Shown: one piece after another, positions 10,888 to 21,419 of the stretch | Numbering within the stretch: the stretch's first letter is position 1 | Layout of the letters: every line of letters begins with the position of its first letter | Origin: Crambe crambe | Taxonomy: Eukaryota > Porifera > Demospongiae > Poecilosclerida > Crambeidae | DNA length: 64,000 bases | Assembly: GCA_963924555.1 (NCBI GenBank) | Contig: OZ004593.1 | Location: forward strand, 372,001-436,000 | Reading direction: 5' to 3' | The notes under the pieces: generated by a model | Told to the model about the DNA's origin: nothing | Database searches by the model: none | What the model saw: only the letters and a program-made list of their open reading frames with translations | Position numbers and translations under genes: made by a program

Positions 10888-13800
10888 ATGAATCTGCACC
10901 ACCTCCAGATTTACACGGCCCTAGTCCTCATTGTTGTGTGTCGAGGCAGCTACTCAAGTCCTGAAGCACTGTCGACTCCATCTTATCAACACTCTTTGGA
11001 GGCAAATAACTCGGGGTCAGGTGCAGGGAGTTTCTTACAAGCCTTGAAAACCGCTCTCCTTTACAAAGCTTCCGTCCAGATAAAACTGGGCAGTGGAAGT
11101 TTTAATCTTTCCAGCAATGACTTAACAAGCTTCTCTTCCTGGACTGAGCTGGCTTTAATTGGATCAGGTCAAGATGTGGACCAGAATGGAAGTGAGATTG
11201 AGTGTGATAAAGGTGTTGGCTTTTTATTCAGAAGCTCGTCTCTGATATCCTTATATAATTTGGCCATCAAAGGTTGTGGACGGTTGCTTACTACCACCAG
11301 TGTGAATCTGACTAACGGGACTAACACTTTTCTACAATCTAAGTCTGCTCTGTATTTTGATTCCTGTTCCAGTCTGACACTGGAGAATGTGACAATCTAC
11401 AACTCTCTTGGAATGGGAGTGGTGATGTATAACACCAATGGAACCAATCTCTTCGTTTCCAATCAATTCACATCCAACTATTTAGACCCTGATGATCCAC
11501 TTCTTGGTGGAGGGGGTGTGGTTATCGAAGCCAGCCATTGTTCCCCGGGGGATCTGAACTGTGAGGATAACTACACGTCACTGGAAACTCGTAATTCCAG
11601 TTATACATTTGATGGCTGTACCTTTCAATTCAATAGAGCTACCTCTCGTTCCATGCCCTTTGACCCTACGCCCCCCTACCCTCGGAACCACATGGGACTG
11701 GGAAAAGGAGGTGGTCTATCTGTCATCCTTAAGGGGCGTGCCCACTGGAATCAAGTCACCATCAAATCTTGTGAATTCCGTGACAACAAAGGGGATTGGG
11801 GTGGGGCACTTTTCCTCGGCTTTGGTGACATCAGCTTACAAAACTCAGTTGTTATCAATGACTCTTTCTTCCATATGAATAACTGGCGTGGTGATGATGA
11901 TTTTGGAATAACTGCTGGAGGGGCCATAAGGATTGAAATGGTTTCTTATCCAGCCGATCAGGAGATGTGGCCGGATTATAGCAGCAATGTCAGTGGAAAT
12001 GCCATCACGATCATTGATACAAGATTTGTCACAAACTTTGGGATTTGGGGAGGAGCTGTTTCCTTTGTCAGCACTCGTTACCTCCCTGGACAAATCCTGC
12101 CAAACAATCTCACCTTCACTCGGTGCTCTTTCCTTCAGAACAAAGCAAACACGGCTGCATTTGCTGTTGATATCAGAACCTGGAAGCCAGATATGATCAT
12201 CAGCAGGGAACCTTACCCTGAACCAGTCTTCGATAGCTGCAATTTCAGTTTCAATGCCATTCTTTTCCATAACATCACAAGCTACCCGATGGGGACAGGA
12301 GTGGTGTACATTAGTGGCATGCCCACAAAGTTTGTTGGGGTCAACCAATTCTCAAACAACAGTGACACATGTCTCGTTGTTGCAGAGACTTACATTTCAG
12401 TTTTGGACAATTCCTTCCTGAATTTCACGTCCAATCAGGGCCAAAGGGGAGGGGCATTGGCTTTCATTGGAAACTCGTGGTTGATTGCCCATAGGAACAC
12501 TCGTTTCCTGTTTGACGGGAACAGCGTGGGAACCTATGGACTTGGAGGGGCAGTGTATTCAGTACACTTTGGGGAACACGATCTGTACCTCCAGCAGAAC
12601 TGTTTCTTTCAGTATTACAAATACGCTGTGCAACCGTCAGAGTGGAATGCAACGTTCGTGTTTCATAATAATTATGCTGATGGCCAACTGAATTCCATCT
12701 ACACCACCTCGAGTGCTTCCTGCGCCTGGCCCTCGCTGGACAGCAAACGACACAAACCGGAAAACACAGCCTTTTGCGAAAACACCACTTTTATCTTTCA
12801 GGGTTCAGGAAGGAACTGCAGCAATGAGATTGCTACTGGTCCCAGTGAAGTGTCCGTCTCTCAAATTGAGATCCAAGCAATTCCAGGATGGAACACCAGC
12901 CTTGGAATCAAAACGCTCAACGATTATGGTCAAGTAGTTCCTCCAGTTTTGACTGCCACTCCCTCCCACGGCTTTTCTGGTGTTTTAACAGTTGCAAACT
13001 CCACGAGATACATCACTGATGATGGCATAGTCCTTCAGGGAAAAGAAAACCAAACTGCCAACCTGCTCCTCATGACCCTTGGCCCTCGTATCATGGCGGG
13101 GCAAGTGCAGGTGACCATCAAGCCCTGTCCCCCAGGGTTTGTTGGAGTCCCCTGCAAAGATGAGTCAAAAACATGTGACTGTGTGTGTGCCAGTTGGATT
13201 GGGATCAAGTGCAATAATGAGACGAAACAGGCAATTTTACAGGAATTTTACTGCATCACGTCCTCAGATGACAGAAAAATGGTAGTGGCCGCCTGCCCTT
13301 ACAACCAGAAGAACTTGAACCTTAGTAATCTCTCTGCTTCTCAGTTAACGAACAGTGTGTGTGGTCAAGTGAAGCGAACCAGTTATCTTTGTAGCAAATG
13401 TATCTCTGGAACAGGAGTGGCCATCAATAGATACGACTATGAATGTGTTCCATGTCGAGGCAGAGAAAAGTATAATTGGCTGCTCTTCCTGTTGGTGGAA
13501 CTCGTGCCCATCACTATCGTATGTTTCATAGTTGCATTATTTCGAGTAAGTATCATGGCCCCTTCCATTAACGGGTTCGTTTTCTTCAGTCAAATCATCT
13601 CTGTCTCCTTTTATCATAACTCTATCAATTGGTTTTTCGGAGCGGAGTATGTCAACCACTCCTTGGTGTATCCTGTTCTCGTCTTTTATGGGATATGGAA
13701 CCTGGATTTCTTCAGAGATCTCATTCCAGGCATCTGTCTCCATGAAGGACTGAGCACACTCAATGTCCTCCTTATCAACTATGTGAAAGCCCTTTACCCA

Positions 13801-14988
13801 ATGCTGCTGATCGCTATCTTTTACATCTTCATCAAACTCTACGACAGAAATGTCAGGTTGCTCCGTTTCATGTGGAAGCCGTTTCGTCGCTTCATGAAAT
13901 TCGTCCATCGACATCGCAAACCGAACACCTCAATTGTCGATGCCATCACAACGATAATCATCTTCTCGTACTCAAAACTGATGCTTGTCTCATTCCCGTT
14001 GATAACTCTAATTCCAATCCAGGAAATGGGTGGGAACGTCACAAATATGGCGATCAAAATGCTCCCTCATCACTACTACTTTGATGCTGCTGAGGTGTTG
14101 CACCACTCCATGGCCAATGTTATCTACTTCGTACTGGGTATTCTGGTCCTAGTTGTCTTTATTGTCTTCCCTCCTATTTTTCTCTTTCTTTATCCACTAC
14201 GCATCACCCAGGCCTGCATTGGGAAGCTGAGCAGTCGTATTCGGATTGCCTCCAGGATTTTTGCCGATTCCTTCTTTGGGGCTTTTCGGGATGGGACGGA
14301 GAGGGGGCGTGACTGCAGGTGGTTTGCTGGCATGTATCTCATATTCCGTATTGCATTCTTTAGTGTCTATTTCACCGTGACAGAGTGGACCTCCCGGTAC
14401 CTCGGTCAGCAAATCCTCTGCATCTTGGGGGTTTTCCTCCTGGCTGTCATACGTCCATATAAGGTAGGGTTCTACAACCAACTGGACGTGGCGTTCTTCT
14501 CCCTACTTTCTCTTCTCAATATCTTGAGTTTTTATAACAATCACTATTTGGCTGCTGTTGGTAAGATCCAACTTGCCGTCTTCTATGTCAACTACGTCCT
14601 AATATTCCTACCCCTTCTGTATTTCATTGGCCTGGTCCTGTACCGTGTCCTGACTCAAAGTTGTGTCAAGAACAAGAAAGATAACGAGTCATTCCTTGAA
14701 AAAACTGTAGACAATTTATCCACTTCAAATGATGTTGATGACCCAACTGATGCAGACCTTCCAGACCGCTTCCTTCATCCGCAAGATTATAGCTCCATCA
14801 ACCATACGCCGCCAGATAGCCGCACCCCTTCTTCAAAGGGTACAGCAGACAAGGAGATTGCCAAACATCACTCGGATGGGACACGCCTCCTCTATGGTGC
14901 AGTGGCTGGTGGTTCCTATGGCAGTGTTGCCAAACAGCAGAGGGAGCGGCACACCGAGCCACTAAGGTCAAAGTACTTGACATCGTGA
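10888..14988 (+). CDS. Intronless beta-helix repeat multi-pass membrane receptor
   Basis: One uninterrupted frame of 1366 residues. A signal peptide (about 1-23) is followed by a long Asn-glycosylation-rich ectodomain (about 60-620) of repeated LENVTI, FDGCTF, GGGVVI, GGAI.I and GGAVSF turns, typical of a right-handed parallel beta-helix (Pmp/pectate-lyase type). A spacer and a Cys-rich stalk (about 745-860; CPPGFVG.PC, CDCVCASWIGIKC, YLCSKC, CVPCRG) lead to about eight hydrophobic helices (about 863-1255) and a 100-residue Ser/Thr-rich tail. The membrane part has family landmarks I recall from sponge and other early-branching proteins: INGFVFF, WNLDFFRDLIPGIC, an SYSKLML block and a conserved FFGAFRDGTERGRDCRWF.G loop. 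Likely a cell-surface receptor or adhesion protein; ligand and signalling are unknown. It follows QTRT2 by 96 bp on the same strand and, unlike nearly every neighbour, has no introns. Confidence 0.85.
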   Translation: MNLHHLQIYTALVLIVVCRGSYSSPEALSTPSYQHSLEANNSGSGAGSFLQALKTALLYKASVQIKLGSGSFNLSSNDLTSFSSWTELALIGSGQDVDQNGSEIECDKGVGFLFRSSSLISLYNLAIKGCGRLLTTTSVNLTNGTNTFLQSKSALYFDSCSSLTLENVTIYNSLGMGVVMYNTNGTNLFVSNQFTSNYLDPDDPLLGGGGVVIEASHCSPGDLNCEDNYTSLETRNSSYTFDGCTFQFNRATSRSMPFDPTPPYPRNHMGLGKGGGLSVILKGRAHWNQVTIKSCEFRDNKGDWGGALFLGFGDISLQNSVVINDSFFHMNNWRGDDDFGITAGGAIRIEMVSYPADQEMWPDYSSNVSGNAITIIDTRFVTNFGIWGGAVSFVSTRYLPGQILPNNLTFTRCSFLQNKANTAAFAVDIRTWKPDMIISREPYPEPVFDSCNFSFNAILFHNITSYPMGTGVVYISGMPTKFVGVNQFSNNSDTCLVVAETYISVLDNSFLNFTSNQGQRGGALAFIGNSWLIAHRNTRFLFDGNSVGTYGLGGAVYSVHFGEHDLYLQQNCFFQYYKYAVQPSEWNATFVFHNNYADGQLNSIYTTSSASCAWPSLDSKRHKPENTAFCENTTFIFQGSGRNCSNEIATGPSEVSVSQIEIQAIPGWNTSLGIKTLNDYGQVVPPVLTATPSHGFSGVLTVANSTRYITDDGIVLQGKENQTANLLLMTLGPRIMAGQVQVTIKPCPPGFVGVPCKDESKTCDCVCASWIGIKCNNETKQAILQEFYCITSSDDRKMVVAACPYNQKNLNLSNLSASQLTNSVCGQVKRTSYLCSKCISGTGVAINRYDYECVPCRGREKYNWLLFLLVELVPITIVCFIVALFRVSIMAPSINGFVFFSQIISVSFYHNSINWFFGAEYVNHSLVYPVLVFYGIWNLDFFRDLIPGICLHEGLSTLNVLLINYVKALYPMLLIAIFYIFIKLYDRNVRLLRFMWKPFRRFMKFVHRHRKPNTSIVDAITTIIIFSYSKLMLVSFPLITLIPIQEMGGNVTNMAIKMLPHHYYFDAAEVLHHSMANVIYFVLGILVLVVFIVFPPIFLFLYPLRITQACIGKLSSRIRIASRIFADSFFGAFRDGTERGRDCRWFAGMYLIFRIAFFSVYFTVTEWTSRYLGQQILCILGVFLLAVIRPYKVGFYNQLDVAFFSLLSLLNILSFYNNHYLAAVGKIQLAVFYVNYVLIFLPLLYFIGLVLYRVLTQSCVKNKKDNESFLEKTVDNLSTSNDVDDPTDADLPDRFLHPQDYSSINHTPPDSRTPSSKGTADKEIAKHHSDGTRLLYGAVAGGSYGSVAKQQRERHTEPLRSKYLTS

Positions 14989-15278
14989 CTTAAATGAAAC
15001 TGGTATAGTTTGTGTGGACAAGTTTTTTATGTAAACATTTCCCTATAAAAAATTAATTTCTAATCTAAAGATAAATTAGATAATCATGAAGACGAAATTA
15101 ATCAGTAAATTAAAACAATAATTGTTAGATTGTTCATGTGAGGTAGACATGGTAGGGTGTACATGGTAGGGTGTATGAAATAATAAAAAAAGGAAGAATC
15201 ATTTCCTCAAACTAAACATGCATAAATTAAAGGTCTCTCATGTATAAAAAGTACTTTGGAGTGTGAGTTGCTTATCTT

Positions 15279-18201
15279 TTAACTAGAGACGGGTTGGGCA
15301 TTGGAGGTCTGCGGGAGGAAGGGGTCGTTTGTTGCAGTCCTGGCGAGCATGTTCAAATCAATCCCCAGGGTCATGTCATCAGCAGCGGGGGGCAAGTTTC
15401 CATCAGATCCCCTGGCTGTCTTAACTTCGGTTGTAAGGGTGGGAGTGGATGTCATGGTTGGAAGAGGGAGACCCCCAGCTTGGAGGGGAGTGGTCCCAAC
15501 AGGGGACACTGTTCCTATGGCGCTAGATGTATTTTGGTTGGTCGGATTAGTATTGGAGATGGGTGTGGTCTGTGGGGGTTGGGGGATGGGTTGGATGGCC
15601 TGCAGCTGGGACATTTGAACCATCATCTTCTGAAGGTGAGCAAGAAGTTCTTTGTTCTGATTAAGGAGGTGTTCCACTCGCCCCTACAATTAGAACAATA
15701 GAGGTCGTAACTATACAACAGAATCCCTAGCAACCAACTTCCAGAACATGAATACAATTACTCACTTCATCCCTCAATCCACCATGAAAAAGTCATTCAG
15801 TACTGAATGCAATCTAGCCTCCCCCTCCCTCTCCCTCCCATCTCCCCTCTCACCTGCGACTCAATCCTTGCTGCTTTCTCGCTGTCCAACTGTTCCTTCA
15901 TGAGTGCCAGCTGAGCAGAGAACTGCTTCCTCTCCTCCTGCTGGAAGGGATTGCTCAGGTTGCGCTGATGGTGGGTGGTACCATCCAGTGCCTCTCCAAT
16001 GGAAACAGGAGATTCTTTTCCAGTCCAGGATTGGTTTGGGTCAGTACACATGTTCTCCGTAACCTGTGTTTCAGATCATGGAATGAGATCAAAACAGGAG
16101 ACAGCATACAAACTTAACCAAATTTTGATCAAGTACTCTTAATAACGGAAATATTTGGGACCCCTTTGTATATAGAGAGGCTGTCCTCTTTTGAGAGTAT
16201 TATATGAAAGGTTGTCCTTTGTTGAGAGGTTTGTCCTCTTTCAGAGTGTCCTTCATCGGAGGTTACAATGTATTACATTTTTGAACCATTGACCCATTAA
16301 GATACCATCCATTAAGACACACTCACCAATTAAGATACACCCACCTAATAAGGCATGCCTATTGAGACACACCCATTGAAACACACCCATTAAGATACAC
16401 CCACCTAATAAGGCATGCCTATTGAGATGCACCCATTGAAACACACCCACTCACCCATTGAGACACACCCATTGAAACACACCCATTAAGATACACTCAC
16501 ACACCCATTGAAACATACCCACTCACCCATTGAGACACACCCATTAAGACACACTCACCCATTGAGACACACCCATTGAGATACACCCATTGAGATACAC
16601 CTACTTACCTGCTGCTGTCCTGATAAACTGGGTCGTGGGCGTGGCCTTCCCAGCAGGGCCAGGTGTGGAGGAAGGACATTGGCACTGGCTGTGGCGGGGT
16701 CTACTCCATCAGGGAAATCAGGCAAGTTGGTGGAAAGATTGCTCACAGTCAGAGGAGGGTGGGTGACTGCACCAGAATCATTTCGAGTCGCAGCGTTGGA
16801 TTGGAATGGATCCATATGAACAGTGCTGCCATTGGCAACAGGCATATTCTGTGGAGCCAGGGTACCGGGGGTGGTGAATGGGTCAAAGTTCAACTGCATG
16901 AGGTCGCTATTCAAGTCTGAAATCTTCTTATCGGTTTCACCAGGAGTCTTGTCTATAACAGCATCCAGATCTGTGTTAAACTGCTTCCACGTAGATGGGA
17001 CACCAGCAGGAGTTGCATCCTCCTTCTTCCCTTCCGTGTCAGCGTTCTCTTTCTTTGCCTCCTCCTGTTCCTGAGGAGCCTCTGCTGTCTCGGACCCGAC
17101 GTCCACTTCTTTCTTCTTCTTCTGGGGTTTGGGGTTCAGTTTGTGGCACACGTCGAAGGCCTGTCCGAGACTTCTCACTATGGTCAGGGCCATACCCTAC
17201 AGGCATGCAGAGAGAAAGAACACGACATTAGTATGAGCGTGAGAACCAGGAAGAAACACAAAACAATTTCCCAACCAGTGTCTGCCTGTCTATGTCTGCT
17301 TACTGTCATTGTGAGTGAAGCAAGCCACTAGGGAATTGAAATGAAAGGCCACTAGTATGGAGGGTCATAGGTCATCCCGATTCCTACATAAAGAGCGCTA
17401 TTGCACTCTCTGGTATCATCGTACATTCTTCCAGTTTCGTCTTTTGTAATGCGCAGCTAAAGCTTTGCTCGCCACAATGCCTAGCATAGCTCTACCTGGT
17501 CTAGTGCTGCTACCTGATACGACCACACAACCATAATATTATAGACATGAAATGCAAATTAAGGCAAATTAGAGCACTATGCACACAGAAGGACTTGGAG
17601 TGTCTTGACTTCTAAAACAAGTTATGCAAGTTCTACCATATTCTTCACATTCTGTTACAGAATCTTTAAATATCATCAACTGACTAAGTCCATTAGCATT
17701 CACCTGGCACCTTGTTCATTCACTATAACTCCTATAACTTTCTCAATTCAAATTTCAAACACCAGCAAAGAGAGTGGATGATTAATTCTCTGTTGATGGT
17801 TGATGTAGAAATTTGGTTAAAGTTATAGCAGTTATATATCAAGGTGCAAGGTGAATGCTACACATTGGTGGCTCCTAGTATACGACGATTAACATTAACC
17901 ATCCATCCTCATGTTTACAAATGAAAAAGACATAGAAATGTTACTTTTGCCGATTGATCTTACCTTCTTGTAAGCTTTGAAGACGTTGCATCGGAATGTA
18001 TTGTCAGGAACTTCACGGGTGATGTAACTGAAGATCTTCAAGTCTTGGGAATCATGAGACACATAGAAAATCCTATGGAAAAAGGTAGTCATGGGGGGGG
18101 GGGGGGGGGGGGGGGGGCATGTCTTTATTTCATTATAGGCTTACCTATAGATAGGATGATGCATCACAAATAACTGCTCTTCAGAATACTTTTTTCGACT
18201 C

Positions 18202-18238
<37 letters not shown>

Positions 18239-21069
18239 AGTCACATGGTAAACATGGCATGTGATGAGAATAAGCCATCAACATGATATACTCAGTCCTT
18301 TAACTAGCCAGAGCATGGCAGTTTTAAGTTTCAAGCATTCAGGACTTACTCGTTTTCTCTTTCTCTTTGTGATTTTTACTCCAGAGGTGGAGATGTTGAT
18401 GTTAGACCTTACTTTCCTTATCCCCTTCACCTTATATTCGTACTACAAAGAGGGGAGAGGGGGAGGAGAGGAAGGGGAGGAGGAGGAAGGGGAGGAGAGG
18501 AAGGGGAGGGGGAGGGAGAAAGAAGAGAGTAAAGGGTAAAAGCAGCCAGGTAAGGTGACTGATCGAGTTACTCCCACTTTACAACAGCTCGTGAATTTTA
18601 TTATAACTTGACCACAACCACACATTCATGAGCAAAGATATCCATTACTCACTCATGTGTATTGAACACGCATTCTTCTTGAAGGCACCTGAAATTTGGT
18701 TTGTTGAGGTCCCAGTTTGTATTACTGGTATACACAATGCCTACATAGACATAGTGACCATGTGATGAGTGAGTTACACAGTGGATGTGGGTAGGTGATC
18801 AGTGGGTATGTGGTAGATAGTATGTGGGTGTGTGGTGGTTGTGTGGGTATGTACATATGAGCAGTGGGTATGTGTGCATACAACTGTGGTTACTGTTATG
18901 GGTAGATTAATATCCATGTAGTATGTGCTCTGGCATTGTATAGGGGAATAGTATAGGAGGGGAATTGTATAGGGGAATAGTATAGGAGGGGAATCATATA
19001 GGGGAATAGTATAGGAGGGAATTGTATAGGGGAATAGTATAGGAGGGGAATTGTATAGGGGAATAGTATAGGAGGGGAATTGTATAGGGGAATAGTATAG
19101 GAGGGGAATTGTATAGGGGAATAGTATAGGAGGGGAATTGTATAGGGGAATAGTATAGGAGGGAATCGTATAGGTGGAATCTTGATGGATCGTTAGAGAA
19201 ATTTGAGTAGGTGTGACATGATTGCTCAGTTTGAACTACTTAGTGGGATGTGTCATATCAGAAAAGGGAGGGAGGGAGGGAGGGACGTGCCAAGTATCCA
19301 AGCCAGAAGTTGGAGGGTTATAATTGTATGACCACTTGACTATAATAGACGAAACAAAGTATAGTTTTCCCCCAATACAAGTCATAATGGAGGAAGTATG
19401 AACAGCTCATCTGAATCACTTCACCTCTCAAAGTAGATGAGTGAAATGGGCGTCTATCACACTAGTTCATAGTGCCAATACATTGCCGTGGTTACTGACT
19501 GTGTGATTCACTCACCCTAATTCTTCGCATGGCTGTGATGATGTCAATCTTGCAAGTCGGTTTGGCTATCTCCAAACTTCCAATGAACTACAGAACACAA
19601 TAATAATAACAACAATAACAACGACAACAATAACAACAACTTGAGTAATACGTGACAAATTGAATGTTTCTGTCATGACATGCACACGCCATGCACACAT
19701 GCACACTCTACCCAGGCCCCAAGCAGCTCTACCAACACTGAAGCCCTTTGCTCTACAAGGCCTCTTTCCGGACCCCAAGCAGCTCTAGCAATACTGAAGC
19801 TCTTTTTGCTCTACAAGGCCATTTCACAGTGATGCACAGGTAGTCAAGGAAAAAAGTCAGGGGGTGATTCCAAGCAAGGAGTAACATTCACCCTCAACAA
19901 CAGAAGCCAAAAAATCCCCCTTAGCGCTCTGTGTGTGTGTATTATCATAATTCACGATTAAGAGTAAATATGAGGTCTTCTTAAATTCTCCACGTCACAT
20001 ACACCCATAGGTGACAGCTTACATCACACAGAGGTAAGTTAACCGGTAATTCCATAACTCAATTCTCATTCTTATTAGCTACTTGGGGTGAAATTTAGGC
20101 AGGTCAGTTGCTAGGATCACCCAGTTTCACACGTGGCCCTTTGATTTGATTTCACGTACTTTAGCTTTGAACTGTATGCCATGTTGGAATGCCTCTTCGT
20201 TGTGAAGAGGAATACGGGTATCATAGAGATCCTCGACCTTGTTGTATTCTTTGCGCACACCTGCAAGCACAAAGAAATAATGTTTATTATTATAGATGAT
20301 TCTTACTAGGGAAACCTACTCAGTGCAGGCACCTTACTACTACTACCTCACAGAGTAAAGTGGATCTCCACTCCAGCAGAGAGGTAATAAAAGGTATAGT
20401 TAATGAGCATTTCTGTCAATAGACATGCTTTCTACTGCAGCTCAAGCTAACATGCCATCACTTCAGCACATTCATGTAAGTAAATGAGCCTTGCTAATTG
20501 ACACTCCTCCTAAATCTGGTATTTGTGTCAACATTTTTATATAGCTATCCACTTGAGACAACATTCTTCTCACGTATTTACACCCAAAAGCAAAACAATG
20601 CATCACTTGAATAGATTCTTGAGGTAGCTAGTTCAGCTAACCATCAGTGTTCTTTCTTCGCCATATATGCAACTTTGCTAGCCAAAACCATGCATTTCTG
20701 AAAAGCTCCCTCCCATTTTGAGCTTGCTCAAGGCAAATTTATCAACACATGCATTATTATAGCAACAGGTGCCTCAGGGCCTTGGATACTATGTCAATGA
20801 AGCTCTGACTCTATTCCAATCTTTGGATAGCCACTGTTTATAGCTGGTGAGCTAAGTGTCACCCACCCCAAAAGACAAGGCCCAAACATATATGCCCACA
20901 ACATACCTAAGGAGGCGGTGGCGTATTTTCAAAGCTTACCACAGGTATGAGTAAATAGCTATTAGTCAAGTAGCTAGCTAGAAAACTCACTAAATTTCCT
21001 AACGAATTTAGTCAGCGACGCTGCCATGCTTGGCCCAAGTTCTAAAGCGACAGGAGCCCCTCGAGACAT
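15279..21069 (-). CDS. NOS1AP: NOS1AP (CAPON) adaptor with PTB domain
   Basis: Approximate exons: 21069-20991, 20262-20155, 19590-19518, 18440-18350, 18200-18147, 18072-17965, 17196-16609, 16064-15854 and 15686-15279. The PTB domain spans the first six: [77 protein letters not shown] and [11 protein letters not shown], then [16 protein letters not shown]. The next exon is acidic/Lys-rich and disordered, followed by a coiled coil ([39 protein letters not shown]) and a Pro/Thr-rich end. In vertebrates NOS1AP links nNOS to Dexras, Scribble and synapsin. The vertebrate C-terminal nNOS-PDZ ligand (EIAV) is not seen; this protein ends QPVSS. In-frame ATGs at 21069 and 21027 are both possible starts. 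Introns carry many simple repeats. Confidence 0.9.
16150..16265 (-). repeat. Second copy of the AAAGGACACTCTGAAAGAGG repeat
   Basis: Inverted relative to the copy at 9126-9300, with the same ordered words. It sits in a NOS1AP intron next to a minisatellite. Confidence 0.75.
16300..16608. repeat. Minisatellite of ACCCATTGAGACACACCC-type units
   Basis: Roughly 300 bp of short variant units (CCCATTGAAACACAC, CCCATTAAGATACAC, CCACCTAATAAGGCATGCC) arranged head to tail, with longer higher-order duplications. It ends at the splice donor of the large NOS1AP exon 7 (GGTAAGTAGG on the minus strand near 16608). Confidence 0.85.
17694..17860. mobile_element. MITE-like element with about 48-bp terminal inverted repeats
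   Basis: The left end TAGCATTCACCTGGCACCTT and the minus-strand right end TAGCATTCACCTTGCACCTT match, and similarity continues to ..CTATAACT.CTATAACTTT. The total is 167 bp inside a NOS1AP intron, with no coding potential. Related sequence occurs at 33189-33316 (PKN intron) and, without clear ends, at about 56165-56250. Confidence 0.8.
18093..18117 (-). repeat. G25 run (C25 in the NOS1AP transcript) at a 3' splice site
   Basis: Twenty-five G on the plus strand read as C25 in the NOS1AP pre-mRNA, about 20 nt ahead of the acceptor ATAG|GATTTTC at 18072. It forms the polypyrimidine tract of that intron. Confidence 0.9.
18203..18233 (-). repeat. (CT)n microsatellite serving as polypyrimidine tract
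   Basis: A plus-strand (GA)n tract reads (CT)n in the NOS1AP transcript and runs directly into the acceptor CTAG|AGTCG at 18200. Confidence 0.9.
18447..18540. repeat. Purine-rich GGGGAGGAG tract
   Basis: About 90 bp of GAGGGGGAGGAGAGGAAG-like repeats abut the exon carrying [10 protein letters not shown]. In the NOS1AP transcript it is a pyrimidine-rich stretch ahead of that exon's acceptor (TTTGTAG|TACGAA). Confidence 0.8.
18940..19180. repeat. 29-bp minisatellite, about eight copies
   Basis: The unit is ATTGTATAGGGGAATAGTAT followed by AGGAGGGGA, near-identical between copies. It lies in a NOS1AP intron. Confidence 0.9.
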
Positions 21070-21419
21070 AGTAAAATAATACGTCCGTATACTCTGGTTT
21101 ATATAGGCTGGCCAGCAGGGGGAAAAACAAAGTAGATCCGCCTTTGATTAGTCTGACTTGACTCTCGCTTCAAAGGTGTAGATACAACAAGTCTGCTGTA
21201 AACTGTACTCCCAATGTTGTTGCATTGCACATTCCAATAGTGTCAAAAAACTACATTCTATAAGGTTTCCAGGAAACTTGACTTATGGAATGCATTTTTT
21301 TGTATCACTTGCCACATTCCTATGTTGTACATTAATTATTGCATACCAATTGGGAGTTGTACTCAATAAGGCTAAGCAATAACATTATTATTTTGTATAA
21401 TTCTAGCTTTTTGTAAGAA

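Noticed and set aside
11845-12348. 167-codon minus-strand frame
   Set aside because: Antisense shadow of the intronless beta-helix gene; no splice context or family match.
15294-15701. 135-codon plus-strand frame over the last NOS1AP exon
   Set aside because: Gly/Cys-rich antisense shadow of a Pro/Thr-rich coding exon.
16300-16608. Regular short repeats considered as a CRISPR-like array
   Set aside because: Units are variable, contiguous and lack unique spacers, and the host is a eukaryotic intron; a minisatellite.
18640-18740. Possible extra NOS1AP exon ([12 protein letters not shown])
   Set aside because: The PTB alignment runs directly from the exon near 19518 (MRRIR) to the one at 18440 (YEYKVKG); this segment would break the domain.
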